Below, piece by piece: positions 23,346 to 33,510 of a stretch of 64,000 nt of DNA; the stretch's first letter is position 1, and each line of letters starts with the position of its first letter. The position numbers and the translations under genes are program-made. The stretch is taken from NCBI GenBank assembly GCA_964555645.1, contig CAZKTA010000006.1, positions 1-64,000 of the forward strand. Reading direction: 5' to 3'. The DNA comes from DTLC01 sp964555645. Lineage in GTDB: Bacteria > Verrucomicrobiota > Verrucomicrobiia > Limisphaerales > DTLC01. Under the pieces are notes generated by a model. It was not told the DNA's origin. It did no database searches and saw only the letters and a list, made by a program, of their open reading frames with translations.

Positions 23346-25364
23346 TCAGGTAGCTTGAGCGGGTTCAGCAGTTGCCCTATTAGCAATACGCAGCAACAGC
23401 GCGTTAAGCTCTTTAATGGATGGCGGCTTCGCCAAAATTGCGTCCACCTCGGGCGCGGCGCCCGACTCGTCCTGGATCGCGGTTCCCCATCCTGTGAGCA
23501 TTATGACGGGAGTGTCTGGTGATTCGGCCTTGATCAATTCAGTCACGCGTCGGCCGTTGACATTTGGCATGCCAAGGTCGGTAATAACCGCATCGTAGGG
23601 CTTTTGTTTCTTGAGCGCGGTTTTGAACATTGTCAGGCCCTGCTTCCCACTTTTCGCAACCGACACCTTGTGACCAAAACCCGGCAGGCAATCTTTCAGT
23701 ATTTGCTGCATTTGCGGGTCGTCGTCTATGCACAACACACTCAAGTGTCGGCTGGGCGCCGGTTGCGGGACTTCAGCAGGAGCAGGCTCAGTCGGTGCTT
23801 CACGCACAGGGAACGTTAGCCGAACACATGTGCCTTTGCCGGGCGCGCTCTCGATTTCGATGGTGCCATCGTACCTTTGCATCATGCCATAAACCATCGC
23901 CAAACCAAGCCCTGTACCACCCCTTTTTGTCTTTGTAGAAAAGAACGGTTCCATGCAACGTTGTCGGGTTATCTCGTCCATCCCGATGCCATTGTCATGG
24001 ACTTCCAGTTGGATGCGCGCGCAATTAACCTGGCCATTACCGTCTGATTGTTCCGGCACTACGCGTGTAACAATCTTGATATTACCACCTTTGGGCAACG
24101 CATCCACAGCATTGAAAATTAGGTTTGTAAGTGCTTCTCTAAGCTCGGCTGGGTCACACCGTAATTTAGGCATTTCAAGCGCAAGATCGCGTTCTACCTC
24201 GATCAAAATTCCTTCCCGTTGCGCAAGATCGCGCCAGCGCGGCCGGGTCAACTCCACAACTTCATCCACCACCTTGTTTACGTCCACATCAACCAACCGT
24301 TCAGTTGCCGAGCGGCGCCGGTAAAACTCGCGCACGCGCGACACGATTTGCGCGATGTCTGCTCCGGCGCGTTTGATGATTTGGATGTAACGGCGCGCTG
24401 TTTCCGGTAAATCCGGCACCGATGTCAACAACAAGTCCGAATAAGCAATTATTGGCGACAACGCGTTGTTTATGTCGTGCACAATGCCGCTGGCCATTTG
24501 TCCCAGTGCACGAAGCCGTTCATGCTGTACCAGCACCTGCTGCGTTTGTCGCAGCTCGTTGTAGGCGCGCTGCAAACCCTCGGTGAGCCGGACTTGATCG
24601 TAGAGATGCCTGCACTGTTCCTCTACACACAAAACCTTGGCCTGAAGAGCTTCTTTTTCGGAGCGAACGGCTTCCATCTCGGCGCGGATTAAGTCTGCGT
24701 TGTATCTAACCTCCTCCAACACAAGCACGATCATGCTCACAGCAATGAAAAGCTGCAACACCGCCGCGATGAGGAACCCGACATGGTAAAGGCCCGGGTG
24801 CTCCTGTGCGACCGGGTATGTGGCAAGATAAAGCCCCCAAAGGGAAAAGCCCAAACTCAGCATGCCCGCCCCGACAAATGGCATCTTGCGGCGCAGTCGG
24901 TAGAAACATACCCCGGCAAACAAACTCCCAAGCCCGATCAGAATAAACAGCGGCATTTGCACCTGAAACCGGCTCGAGACCAGTTTCGGGCTGATCAATG
25001 CCCAGAGCATCAAAAATAGCATGAACAATCCAAACGTCGTTTCGCGAACAGGCACATTGAGGAACAGCGCACTGCCCCACAATAAAAACACCGCAGATAT
25101 TGCAACGCACCATTGTCTCACCATGAACAGGAGGCTGGTCGGTTCGGCCATTGGGACAGTTAACCCCAGTGTCAACCACAGGGCGTAAAACAACCACGCT
25201 GCCATCCAAACGGTAAAATATCGTCGTTTGGTGTAGAGGTTCAGATAAAAGAAAAGCGCCACCAACACCCACACACTCAACAACGAGACCAGCAACGTTC
25301 CATGAAGGTATTGCTGCGAAAAGTCTATTACTCCATGCCACATTGTCTGTTCGGCCACTTGCAT
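23346..25364 (-). CDS. hybrid sensor histidine kinase with C-terminal receiver
   Basis: The 672-aa protein has an N-terminal membrane part of about 7 helices (residues about 20-225, for example LLVSLLSVWVLVALFFYLNL and PLFILIGLGSLFAGVCFY). A coiled-coil segment rich in Glu and Arg follows. A HisKA motif (LGQMASGIVHDINNALSPI) and a HATPase domain (NLIFNAVDALPKGG, GGTGLGLAMVYGMM) come next. A receiver domain ends the protein (LCIDDDPQM, AVITDLGMPNVNG, MLTGWG). The His sits in HDINN rather than the common HExxN. It has no obvious partner gene nearby, so target and signal are unknown. Confidence 0.87.
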   Translation of the reverse strand: MQVAEQTMWHGVIDFSQQYLHGTLLVSLLSVWVLVALFFYLNLYTKRRYFTVWMAAWLFYALWLTLGLTVPMAEPTSLLFMVRQWCVAISAVFLLWGSALFLNVPVRETTFGLFMLFLMLWALISPKLVSSRFQVQMPLFILIGLGSLFAGVCFYRLRRKMPFVGAGMLSLGFSLWGLYLATYPVAQEHPGLYHVGFLIAAVLQLFIAVSMIVLVLEEVRYNADLIRAEMEAVRSEKEALQAKVLCVEEQCRHLYDQVRLTEGLQRAYNELRQTQQVLVQHERLRALGQMASGIVHDINNALSPIIAYSDLLLTSVPDLPETARRYIQIIKRAGADIAQIVSRVREFYRRRSATERLVDVDVNKVVDEVVELTRPRWRDLAQREGILIEVERDLALEMPKLRCDPAELREALTNLIFNAVDALPKGGNIKIVTRVVPEQSDGNGQVNCARIQLEVHDNGIGMDEITRQRCMEPFFSTKTKRGGTGLGLAMVYGMMQRYDGTIEIESAPGKGTCVRLTFPVREAPTEPAPAEVPQPAPSRHLSVLCIDDDPQMQQILKDCLPGFGHKVSVAKSGKQGLTMFKTALKKQKPYDAVITDLGMPNVNGRRVTELIKAESPDTPVIMLTGWGTAIQDESGAAPEVDAILAKPPSIKELNALLLRIANRATAEPAQAT

Positions 25365-25768
25365 TGTATGGGCCCACTAATTCGGCTAGCAATTTCCACA
25401 CCAAAACGGGCATTCTCCAGCCGCATTGTAACCCTTGCTTCAGCCAACCCAATTCTACGAGTGTGTGATGTACGGGTACAAACCATGCACTGTTGTAAAT
25501 TTAGACGTCACTAATGCAACTTGCCGCGAGCTCGAATCCAACAGCACCGTGCCGCTTTGCCAAACGACCAGCATCCAAAAAGGCGCTTTTGCAGAAGAAA
25601 AAACCAGAACCGGCCAGCACGTAGTCAGCGGGTCATCGGTTATCCACCTAGAATTGAACATCGAAACACGGCAAGAAGTGCGTTATTGGGGCCGTGCCTG
25701 TGGAAGATCGACTTCGCGTGTTCGGGCCTCCAATCAGCCTACTCCACCATTTTCAAAGTCTGAAAACT
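25365..25768. other. intergenic stretch without recognised gene
   Basis: About 400 bp separate the subtilase gene (ending at 25769) from the hybrid kinase start, both on the minus strand. Frames open on the plus strand across this stretch extend antisense into the subtilase gene and show no family. Promoter elements for the kinase should lie here but none could be read with confidence. Confidence 0.35.
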
Positions 25769-28489
25769 CTATGGCGCAAAGTGTCCGACCACACTGTAAA
25801 AGCACAGCGGCGCATCGGTGGTGGGGCCATAAAATTCGGTCTGCCAGAATCGGCCTGGAACATTGGTTACCAACACCATTGGAGCGTACAGATTCGTGGT
25901 GCAATAAACGTCGTAGGCTGCGCCCGGCACAGACGGCCAGCTTAATCGCGCCAGTTTCACGCCCCAAAGTTTCCAAAAACTCAAATCGAGCCGGAACGGC
26001 TGGTCACGCTGCACCGGGTTTGTGCCCATGAGCTGCTCGCGCATGTTGGAAAACCCGTCGTTATCTGGGTCGTCGCTCGGGCCAAACCCTAAGTGTCCGA
26101 GTCTGGTCTGTTCCCACAGATCATCCAGCCCGTCACGGTCGGCATCTGTAATTTGCACGCCGCGCAAAATCAGGCTCGCGCTGCGGACAACACCGGTCCC
26201 ACCCGCCGACTCATCACCCACACACAATGTCCATCGGCCCGCCCCAGGCTCGAAGAAATGGTGCGTTGACCAATACGTCCAGCCCGACGTAAACGCATTT
26301 GTGTCATCATTGTAATGCGCAAACACACTACGTGTACCCCCTGGCGAAACCAGTGTGATGCGCAAATCGCCCCGAACTGGGTGCTCGACGTTTAATCGTA
26401 CGCCCACGAACTCGCAGATCAGCGTGCTGGCGATGTCAAACCAAATATTTGTGCTGTTGAGTTGTAGCCGCACACGTGCTGCCGGGTTTGTCTCGATCAA
26501 CACTTTCAACGCTTCACCATCGGCATTACTGATGAACACAGCGGGAATGCCCACGTAATCGGTCCTAAGCATGCAAATCAGACCATCATTAACGGGGTCG
26601 TTGTTGTAAATGATCGCAAACGCGGCCCCTGCCGCGGCCGCGTTTGCTATTTTGACCGAAAAATCCGCCTGCCCGCGCAATATAAGCGCGCCTTTGTTTG
26701 TAAGGTTGACCTGGGGTACGTTTGTCGCCAGCCCAATGTAGACCAAGGGCAATGCTGCAGTGGGTGCGTCCGGGTGTGGTCCACCTGCAGCCGGCATGCA
26801 CCGTATCGAGCCAAGCTCAGTTGGCACACCCGGTCCGGTCACCACCACACGTAGTCCGTCATCGGGAATCTCAGCAGGTTGAGTAACCGTCATTGTAACA
26901 GTTGTCAGTGGCGGTCTATTCGACCACTGCCGCGCAAGCCAGACCGCATGGCCTGCATCGGGCACACCAAATCCGGCATTATGACTCACAGCGAACCCGG
27001 CGCTGTTCGTTCTAATGTCTGGGTCAGCCAAATCAACCTGACGCGATGCTAAAACCAAGATCTGCTGCACATCGCGGTAGCTTAGCTGCGGATTGGCCGA
27101 GAGCATTAACGCTACAATACCCGATACAAAAGGCGCTGCGCCCGATGTGCCAACAAACCCGAGCCATGCACCAGTCCGGTAATCGGCGTAGTCGTTGAAG
27201 TAATATATGCCCGAGTTAACGCCGCGTTCACTGCCCTGCAGATCAAGAGTCAAAAGTCCCTGGTACCCGCTGCCGCCCCCGGGTGCAGCAATCAACAAAC
27301 ATGCACCCGGTTCGCTGTACTCAGCCGCACGTCCACCGCGCGATACTGCGCCGACAGCTATCACGTTTGGGTCACTCACGTAGCCGTCGTCATCGGCCCG
27401 CGCAAGCGATGCGCGGTCGTTGCCACCTGCTCTGACCATGACCGTGCCGAGGCCGTTGCGTCCGAGCAGTGTGGCATTGTAAATTCCGATCTGTTCGAGC
27501 AACGTCGGTCCGGCCTGTCGTTTGCCGGAGCCTGCGCCCCAACTGTGATTTTGGACTGCAACAATGTTGGATGCGTACTGGTACATGTCCATCAGCCGCT
27601 CGTCGTCAACGAGGAACGCGTTTGTGGTGAAAATCACCCAACTCGCAAGTCTGGCCAAGGGGGCCACACCTGCCATGCCGCGGCTGTTGCCTGCTTCGGC
27701 CGCGATTAATCCGGCAACTGAGGTTCCGTGCGTCCAGAAAGCCTTCAACGGGTCCGTTGTACCCCCACCGGACGGCGCTGCGTTTGTGTTGAGCGTGTTG
27801 AAATTGTAGTGGGGCGCGCCAGCTAGACGATTTGTCAACTCAGGATGAACGAAGTCCAGGCCAGAGTCTGCCACGGCAACTGTCACACCTTCACCTCGGG
27901 CAAACGGCCAAGCTGCAAGCACGTTGAGGTCGAACCCGAGCGCTTTGCCGTCCATGTCGCGGTTCTCCAGCGGCCATTGCGCCTCGACGTATTGACCTGT
28001 GGTTGTGTAAAAGTAGGGGCAAAAATACGGGTCATTGCTTCGCTCCGCATACAGTCCGCGCAGGTCAACTGGCCGGCGCATAACCGGATAACATGCAACC
28101 ACATTGTCTTCTGCAGCCAATTGATGCGCAACCATTGCAGCAGCCAATGCATCCGGCGCTTGCAAAATGAAAACATTTGTGCCGATGATCCGCACAACTT
28201 CCAGCCCCGCCCCGGCCAAAAGAGTGCACGCCGCATTTGTGTCTTTAAGCTGAACGACAACTCGATTGCCAAGTTCGATAGTTGTTTCTGGCTCTGCCGA
28301 CGGGTAGGCTGTGAGCCATTCAATTTTTCCAAGCCCAGCCACTGCCGGTTGCGCAGTCTCCTTGATTTGAATCGAAACTGTATGCGGGGTCTTGAATAAC
28401 AACTGCCGTTCAACACCGATCGCTGCAGCAAGTCCATTTAACCCCACGGCTACTAACCCGGCACCGAGCAATAGGCTGGCGGTTTTCAT
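25769..28489 (-). CDS. secreted subtilisin-like serine protease with PA and P domains
   Basis: This 906-aa exported protease begins with a signal peptide (LLLGAGLVAVGLNGLAAA). The S8 catalytic triad is visible: Asp in VAVADSGLDFVHPELTNRL, His in FWTHGTSVAGLIAAE and Ser in GTSGAAPFVSGIVALML. A PA-like insert follows (VKIANAAAAGAAFAIIYNND). Next is a proprotein-convertase P domain (LNVEHPVRGDLRITLVSPGG, GWTYWSTHHFFEP). An acidic calcium-binding repeat (DADRDGLDDLWE, DPDNDGFSNMREQLMGTNP) precedes a C-terminal beta domain common in this lineage. It should degrade proteins outside the cell. It stands alone, head to head with polX. Confidence 0.92.
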   Translation of the reverse strand: MKTASLLLGAGLVAVGLNGLAAAIGVERQLLFKTPHTVSIQIKETAQPAVAGLGKIEWLTAYPSAEPETTIELGNRVVVQLKDTNAACTLLAGAGLEVVRIIGTNVFILQAPDALAAAMVAHQLAAEDNVVACYPVMRRPVDLRGLYAERSNDPYFCPYFYTTTGQYVEAQWPLENRDMDGKALGFDLNVLAAWPFARGEGVTVAVADSGLDFVHPELTNRLAGAPHYNFNTLNTNAAPSGGGTTDPLKAFWTHGTSVAGLIAAEAGNSRGMAGVAPLARLASWVIFTTNAFLVDDERLMDMYQYASNIVAVQNHSWGAGSGKRQAGPTLLEQIGIYNATLLGRNGLGTVMVRAGGNDRASLARADDDGYVSDPNVIAVGAVSRGGRAAEYSEPGACLLIAAPGGGSGYQGLLTLDLQGSERGVNSGIYYFNDYADYRTGAWLGFVGTSGAAPFVSGIVALMLSANPQLSYRDVQQILVLASRQVDLADPDIRTNSAGFAVSHNAGFGVPDAGHAVWLARQWSNRPPLTTVTMTVTQPAEIPDDGLRVVVTGPGVPTELGSIRCMPAAGGPHPDAPTAALPLVYIGLATNVPQVNLTNKGALILRGQADFSVKIANAAAAGAAFAIIYNNDPVNDGLICMLRTDYVGIPAVFISNADGEALKVLIETNPAARVRLQLNSTNIWFDIASTLICEFVGVRLNVEHPVRGDLRITLVSPGGTRSVFAHYNDDTNAFTSGWTYWSTHHFFEPGAGRWTLCVGDESAGGTGVVRSASLILRGVQITDADRDGLDDLWEQTRLGHLGFGPSDDPDNDGFSNMREQLMGTNPVQRDQPFRLDLSFWKLWGVKLARLSWPSVPGAAYDVYCTTNLYAPMVLVTNVPGRFWQTEFYGPTTDAPLCFYSVVGHFAP

Positions 28490-28603
28490 TCGGGCGGTAA
28501 CCTATTTCGGTCTCAGTAAACATTCAAGCGCAAGTCCGCAAATGCGTATGTTCAACCCGCTTTTCAGCATTGAACTTTGGCACAGCCAAACCATATTCGG
28601 CGC

Positions 28604-30352
28604 ATGGACAAAGAACAGGTTGCAACCATACTGGTCGAGATCGGCACGTTGCTCGAGCTTAAAGGCGAAAACCCGTTCAAGACACGCGCCTATGTAAACG
28701 CTGCCCGCGCAATCGAGGGTCTTACTGAGCCGCTCGAGCAGGTGGTCGCAGGGGGGCGCCTTGCCCAAATTAAAGGCATCGGCGAAAGCATCGCAAAGAA
28801 AATCACCGAGCTGGTCACAACTGGCAAACTCGCCTATTACGACGAGCTTAAGGCGAGCATACCCCCAGGTTTGGTTGCAATGCTCGACATACCCGGGCTT
28901 GGCGCCAAGAGGATCTTAACACTGCACCAGAAACTCGGCATTGACTCGGTCGAGAAACTCGAAGCAGCCTGTAAACAGGGTAAAGTAGCCGAGCTGGCTG
29001 GGTTCGGCGAAAAACTCCAAACAAATATTCTGGAGGGTATACAACGCCGTAGGCTATACGCATCAAGGCACTTGCTCAACAAAGCGCTAGCGGCGGCTGA
29101 GCCGATCCTCGAAAGCCTGCGGGCGCATCCGGACGTGATCCGATGCAGCATCGCCGGCAGCCTACGCCGGTGGAAAGAGACAATTGGCGACATAGACTTC
29201 CTGGCATCGTCAAAGAAACCCGCGGCGGTGATCGAATTTTTCACGCGCCAGCCAGGCATAATGAGCATCAGCGCAAAGGGGGAAACAAAAGCAAGCGTGA
29301 TCCTCGAGGGCGGTATACAATCGGACTTACGGGTGGTCAGTGACAAGGAATTCCCGTTTGCGTTGGCATATTTTACCGGCAGCAAAGAACACAACATCGT
29401 CATGCGCCAGCGTGCCATTGCGCGCGGATTGCGCCTCAACGAGTACGGCTTGTTCAAGTCAAAAGAGGAAACGCGAGACCCGAAGCTGCTGGTCCCATGC
29501 AATGACGAAGAGGAAATCTTCCAAAAGCTCGATCTTGCGTATATTCCACCCGAGCTGCGTGAAGACCATGGCGAATTCGACGCAGCCGAAAAGGGGGCGT
29601 TACCGCACTTGATCGAATGGACAGACCTGAAAGGTTCACTGCACAACCATTCGACATGGAGTGATGGGCACCAGACATTGCCCGAGATAGTCGAGACCGC
29701 GCAGCACTACGGCATGGCATACTGGGCAATCACAGACCACTCGAAGTCGTCCTTCCAGGCAAATGGCTTGGATGCGAACCGGCTGCGTCAGCAGATCAAG
29801 CAGATCCAGGACATAAACAAGCGGCTGGCCGATGAAGGCAGCCAGTTCCGACTCCTGAGCGGAATTGAAGTAGACATTTTGAAAGACCACCTCGATTTTG
29901 ACGATGATCTGCTTGCCGAGCTTGATGTTGTCATTGCAAGTCTGCATCTACCCGCAAATAACGAGGCCGAAAACACAAAACGACTCATCCGCGCTGCCCA
30001 AAACAGATTTGTGCATGCGCTCGGGCATATCACAGGCCGGCTGTTGCTCGAACGTGATCCCTACCCCGTGAATGAAACTGCGGTCATAGACGCATGCGCG
30101 GAGACCGGCACATGGATCGAGCTGAATTGTCATCCGCAACGGTTCGACATGGACTGGCGGCTCTGGCCCTATGCAAAACGCAAGGGGGTCAAATGCATAA
30201 TCGGCCCGGATGCACACCGGGCCGACGACATTGTGTTCCTACGCCTCGGGGCAGGCGTGGCGCGGAAAGGCTGGTTGACCAAAGACGACGTAATCAACAC
30301 ATTGCCTTTGGAAAAGCTGAAGAAAGAACTTAACCGCAAGCGACAGAGTTAG
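28604..30352 (+). CDS. polX: DNA polymerase/3'-5' exonuclease PolX
   Basis: The 582-aa family X polymerase starts at ATG 28604 (MDKEQVATILVEIG). Helix-hairpin-helix motifs (KGIGESIAKKITEL, IPGLGAKRILTLH) lead to the catalytic site GSLRRWKETIGDIDFLAS, with a third Asp in IQSDLRVV. The C-terminal PHP phosphoesterase domain has HNHSTWSDGHQTLPE, ITDHSKSS, GIEVDIL, ASLHLP and GPDAHRADD, the metal ligands of the 3'-5' exonuclease. Length and order agree with bacterial PolX. It acts in gap filling and base-excision repair. It is followed within 20 bp by an ABC transporter pair, probably without functional link. Confidence 0.94.
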   Translation: MDKEQVATILVEIGTLLELKGENPFKTRAYVNAARAIEGLTEPLEQVVAGGRLAQIKGIGESIAKKITELVTTGKLAYYDELKASIPPGLVAMLDIPGLGAKRILTLHQKLGIDSVEKLEAACKQGKVAELAGFGEKLQTNILEGIQRRRLYASRHLLNKALAAAEPILESLRAHPDVIRCSIAGSLRRWKETIGDIDFLASSKKPAAVIEFFTRQPGIMSISAKGETKASVILEGGIQSDLRVVSDKEFPFALAYFTGSKEHNIVMRQRAIARGLRLNEYGLFKSKEETRDPKLLVPCNDEEEIFQKLDLAYIPPELREDHGEFDAAEKGALPHLIEWTDLKGSLHNHSTWSDGHQTLPEIVETAQHYGMAYWAITDHSKSSFQANGLDANRLRQQIKQIQDINKRLADEGSQFRLLSGIEVDILKDHLDFDDDLLAELDVVIASLHLPANNEAENTKRLIRAAQNRFVHALGHITGRLLLERDPYPVNETAVIDACAETGTWIELNCHPQRFDMDWRLWPYAKRKGVKCIIGPDAHRADDIVFLRLGAGVARKGWLTKDDVINTLPLEKLKKELNRKRQS

Positions 30353-30370
30353 CGCAAGCTGCAGCACAGT

Positions 30371-31105
30371 ATGAAAGTGGCTATCCGCAATGTCACCAAG
30401 CGTTACGGCAAAACAAGGGCACTCGACAATGTGACACTTGAATTCGAGCCGGGCGAGATTGTTTCCGTGCTCGGGCCGAATGGCGCAGGCAAGACAACTT
30501 TGCTCCGGTGCCTCGCGGGCATCGTTGGTCCGGACGAAGGCGCAGTCTATTACGACGAGCGCGAGTTCAGACGTAACGATCTGGCTACACGAAAGCGGTT
30601 TTTCTTTTTGCCGGACTTCCCTTTCCTTTTCTGGGGCCAACCGGTGTTGCGCAATATCGGCATTATCCTGCGCATCTATGAGGCCGACGGCCCCGGCACC
30701 GAAGACCGTGTGTTCGGCCTGATGCGCGAGTTCGACTTGCTCACTTTGGCAAACTCGCCCGTCGAACGGCTTTCGCGCGGCCAAGCGTACAAAACCGCGC
30801 TTGCGGGGCTAATTGCCGTTGACCCCGAGGTTTGGCTATTGGACGAACCGATGGCCTCGGGTATGGACCCGCTCGGCCAAAGTGTCTTCAGACGAATGGC
30901 GCGCGAGGCCGCCGCACGCGGGCACACCGTTATTTACTCGACACAAGTGCTGGAGGTGGCCGAGCGGTTCTCCGACCGCGTGTGCGTGCTGCACCAGGGC
31001 AAAGTCAGAGCCTTCGACAAACTCGAAAATCTGCGGGCCGCCGCAGCCGATAAACAAAATGCGCTCGAGGAGCTCTTCATCAAACTACACGCGGGTGAAT
31101 CATGA
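30371..31105 (+). CDS. ABC transporter ATP-binding protein
   Basis: The 244-aa ATPase has Walker A (LGPNGAGKTTLLRCLAGI), a signature-like ERLSRGQAYKTALAGL in place of the strict LSGGQ, Walker B (EVWLLDEPMASGMDP) and the H-loop region (HTVIYSTQVLEVAERF). It resembles the CcmA/YbhF type that drives drug, gliding or unknown exporters. Its stop overlaps the start of a large membrane protein by 4 bp, so they should form one transporter. The H-loop has Gln/Thr around STQV instead of the usual STH, which could lower ATPase activity. Confidence 0.88.
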   Translation: MKVAIRNVTKRYGKTRALDNVTLEFEPGEIVSVLGPNGAGKTTLLRCLAGIVGPDEGAVYYDEREFRRNDLATRKRFFFLPDFPFLFWGQPVLRNIGIILRIYEADGPGTEDRVFGLMREFDLLTLANSPVERLSRGQAYKTALAGLIAVDPEVWLLDEPMASGMDPLGQSVFRRMAREAAARGHTVIYSTQVLEVAERFSDRVCVLHQGKVRAFDKLENLRAAAADKQNALEELFIKLHAGES

Positions 31106-32826
31106 CGCTCGGCCCCACACGACTCGAAAAGACACTCCGCGTGCGAATAAAGACCGCGCTGCGCGCAGACATGGAATTGCGCCGGCCAAAGCGGCGCGCG
31201 CCCAAAATACCGTGGCCCCAAAGACCAACCACAAAAGTAATCGCCCGGATCCTTTTTTCCTGTGTCTTTGCGACATTTATGGCGGCTGTTTACCGGGCCG
31301 ACCGGCCGCCTGCCACGCAATCGGCAGCAGCCGCGCTTTGGTTCGCAGCAGGAGTTCTCATTTTCCGGTTCCGCATATTGAGCATATTATACGACCTGCC
31401 TGCATTGACGGCGCTTGTGCTGCTGCCCGCACCGAAAGATTTGATCTTTCGTTGGCAACGCGCACGTGTATTGCATCAACTGTGGCGCCCGCTGTGCGAC
31501 GCGCTTGTAATGCTGATTGTGATTGCGGCATTCAACGACGCAGGCGCCGGGGCGTGGCTTGCCATATTGCCATTGGCATTGCTTGCGGCAGTTGCGATCC
31601 TTGCGGTGGCGACCTGGCTAACTTTTGTTCCGTTGCCGGGCCAAACCGTCTGGCTGCCATTTGCGCTGTTTTTTCTGATCATTGTGCTCGGTCAAAGCAA
31701 AACCTGGGGCGGGTGGTTGCTGGCGTTGTTCGTCAAACACTGCGAAACGATCAGTCTGCTATCCCCCGGCGGCTGGGTCGCAAGGGCGTACCTGGGCTTG
31801 CTTGCAGGTGACGCCGCCGTGGCTTTCGTGTTGCTTGCGCTCAGCGCCGCCGTTGCGGCGAGTCTCGCCTGCGCGCTCGGCCGTTGGAAGCGCGGCTATG
31901 AGCCCAACAGCTTTGCACTGTGGTATTCATTTGGCGAACCGCCTGCCGAATGGAAAGCGGTTGTGAATGCGCAGCTTGAGAGTTTGCCGACTATCCCGGG
32001 TCCGACAAAGGCTTCAGAAGCGGCTTGCACACGCGAGTTCCTCGAGCCGGCCTGGCCAAGCAACGAAACAGGCTGGATTGAAAAACGCGTTGCGCGTTGG
32101 TTGACCCGGCGCGAGCGCGCAATAATCGAGTTTGCCGCCTTGAATCCTCCCAATTGGACGCGTGAGTTCAAATGGGGTACGGCACTGGTCGGTGCTGGTC
32201 TTGGCATTTGGTGGTTCGCAAGGCACGTCGGCGGCAACACATTCGGCGTGTGGCCTTTTATCCTTGGCGGCATGGCTATTCTCATGGGATGTGTGCTCGG
32301 CCTGCCGATTGCATCGCCATTTGCGCGCGCGTTCAGGCCGGTTACAACATACGGCGTTTCGATCCCGTTTGTGGCTGTTTTTCCTGTAATCCCGGGCGAA
32401 CTGACGACAATTGCGCTGAAAGCGGGTGTGGTCCGGGCGCTCGCGTTCACGCCGGTAATGGTGCTGGCCGGCGCGCTGGCTGGGTGGATTTTTGACTTCG
32501 CGCCAATGAAATTGGCATTGTGCGGGGTCAAGTGCGCGGGGTTATCGGTGTTGGCCATCCCGTGGCTGCAAGTAATGAACCATTCGGCAGGAACAACCGA
32601 CGCCAGCCGACCCAGGGCCAAAACAATCGCGGTGCTGATGGTTATTTTGGGTGGTTTTTTCGGGTTGGTTGGGGGCGGCGTGGTTGCGGTATTCGCCCCG
32701 TCACCACGGTGGATTTTGGGATTTGCCCTGGCCCTGTTAAGCTCATTTGGGTCGGCCAAACTCTACATGAACACGCACGCGCATCTATGGTTCGACCTGG
32801 CCCGGCCGGCAACTGAGCACTCGTAA
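31102..32826 (+). CDS. multi-pass membrane protein, probable ABC permease partner
   Basis: The 574-aa protein has a basic N terminus and about a dozen hydrophobic segments in two blocks (residues about 48-260 and about 350-565), for example AWLAILPLALLAAVAILAVA and FVFALLL-like stretches near FFGLVGGGVVAVFA. Between the blocks is a hydrophilic region of about 90 residues. It matches no permease family that I recognise. Its 4-bp overlap with the ATP-binding gene is the main reason to assign it to an ABC system. The substrate is unknown. Confidence 0.7.
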   Translation: MTLGPTRLEKTLRVRIKTALRADMELRRPKRRAPKIPWPQRPTTKVIARILFSCVFATFMAAVYRADRPPATQSAAAALWFAAGVLIFRFRILSILYDLPALTALVLLPAPKDLIFRWQRARVLHQLWRPLCDALVMLIVIAAFNDAGAGAWLAILPLALLAAVAILAVATWLTFVPLPGQTVWLPFALFFLIIVLGQSKTWGGWLLALFVKHCETISLLSPGGWVARAYLGLLAGDAAVAFVLLALSAAVAASLACALGRWKRGYEPNSFALWYSFGEPPAEWKAVVNAQLESLPTIPGPTKASEAACTREFLEPAWPSNETGWIEKRVARWLTRRERAIIEFAALNPPNWTREFKWGTALVGAGLGIWWFARHVGGNTFGVWPFILGGMAILMGCVLGLPIASPFARAFRPVTTYGVSIPFVAVFPVIPGELTTIALKAGVVRALAFTPVMVLAGALAGWIFDFAPMKLALCGVKCAGLSVLAIPWLQVMNHSAGTTDASRPRAKTIAVLMVILGGFFGLVGGGVVAVFAPSPRWILGFALALLSSFGSAKLYMNTHAHLWFDLARPATEHS

Positions 32827-33064
32827 TAGTTGGGCGCGGCTAAACCTTTCACCATATTTGCACCTCGCGCCAAGCATACAAACCAACAACAAAACACTAG
32901 GAGATCAGTTGCCTGACTGACGCTCGTGTAGGGCTGCCACAAAACTGCAGCACGATCTTACTGTGTGCTCGGAAACAACTCACCCGCCGCCGTTCTCATG
33001 AAAAAGGGCGCGGATGGAACTGACCCGGCATTTGCGCCGGCCGGCCTTCAACTCCGCAAACTGC
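32827..33064. other. intergenic stretch without recognised gene
   Basis: This is non-coding sequence between the ABC membrane protein and a decayed gene on the opposite strand. No hairpin followed by a T-tract and no recognisable reading frame was seen. Confidence 0.35.
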
Positions 33065-33510
33065 TCAGTCCGCGGCAAGCCGGCAAAACTGGCGCGAGAA
33101 GGTTAGGCGGTTGGTATAAGGGCTTGTGGCGTTCGGCATGGTGGTGAACGGTCCCGACAGATCAGGCGCCGACTGCAAAACAAAAACCGGGTTTGTCCAG
33201 CTCAATACGACTGCCTCGTCAATTAACTGCGCCACCAGAGGAAACGGCGCAGGCGGCCATGCCAGGGCCAATTTGAAAACGGTTCAAAAGTCACGTATTT
33301 TGCCGCTGTGATGTTGCCTCATACAACGCGCCTACACACTACACACGTTCCGTACCGCGGGCCACGCCCGGCATTGCTGGTGAACTGTTCTTACGGTCCT
33401 ATAACCATTGCTGTAGGTGTCGAGTCTGAACACCGTGCCGCAGTTGGAGCTGCCCCGGCACAGCTCATGCCGTAGAGGTGGGTGCCTGCTTGTGCCAGGC
33501 CTTGTACAAC
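33065..33510 (-). pseudogene. remnant of a GloVer-repeat secreted protein
   Basis: Fragments of a secreted verrucomicrobial protein can be read on the minus strand. Near 33410-33510 the phrase GTHLYGMSCAGA is followed, in a different frame, by CGTVFRLDTYSNGYRTV. Together they form one GloVer repeat (LYGxTxxGGxxxxGTVF). Downstream, in a frame ending at 33065, come VVLSWTNPVFVLQSAPDLSG and ATSPYTNRLTFSRQFCRLAA, the typical C-terminal beta domain. Frameshifts and lost sequence separate the pieces. No start or signal peptide remains. Confidence 0.6.

Noticed and set aside
23082..23358. Small frames on both strands before the hybrid kinase end
   Set aside because: Neither translation resembles a known family and they overlap each other antisense.
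25435..26031. 198-codon plus-strand open frame
   Set aside because: It runs antisense into the subtilase gene, shows no family and lacks a start with a ribosome site; an antisense shadow is the simpler reading.
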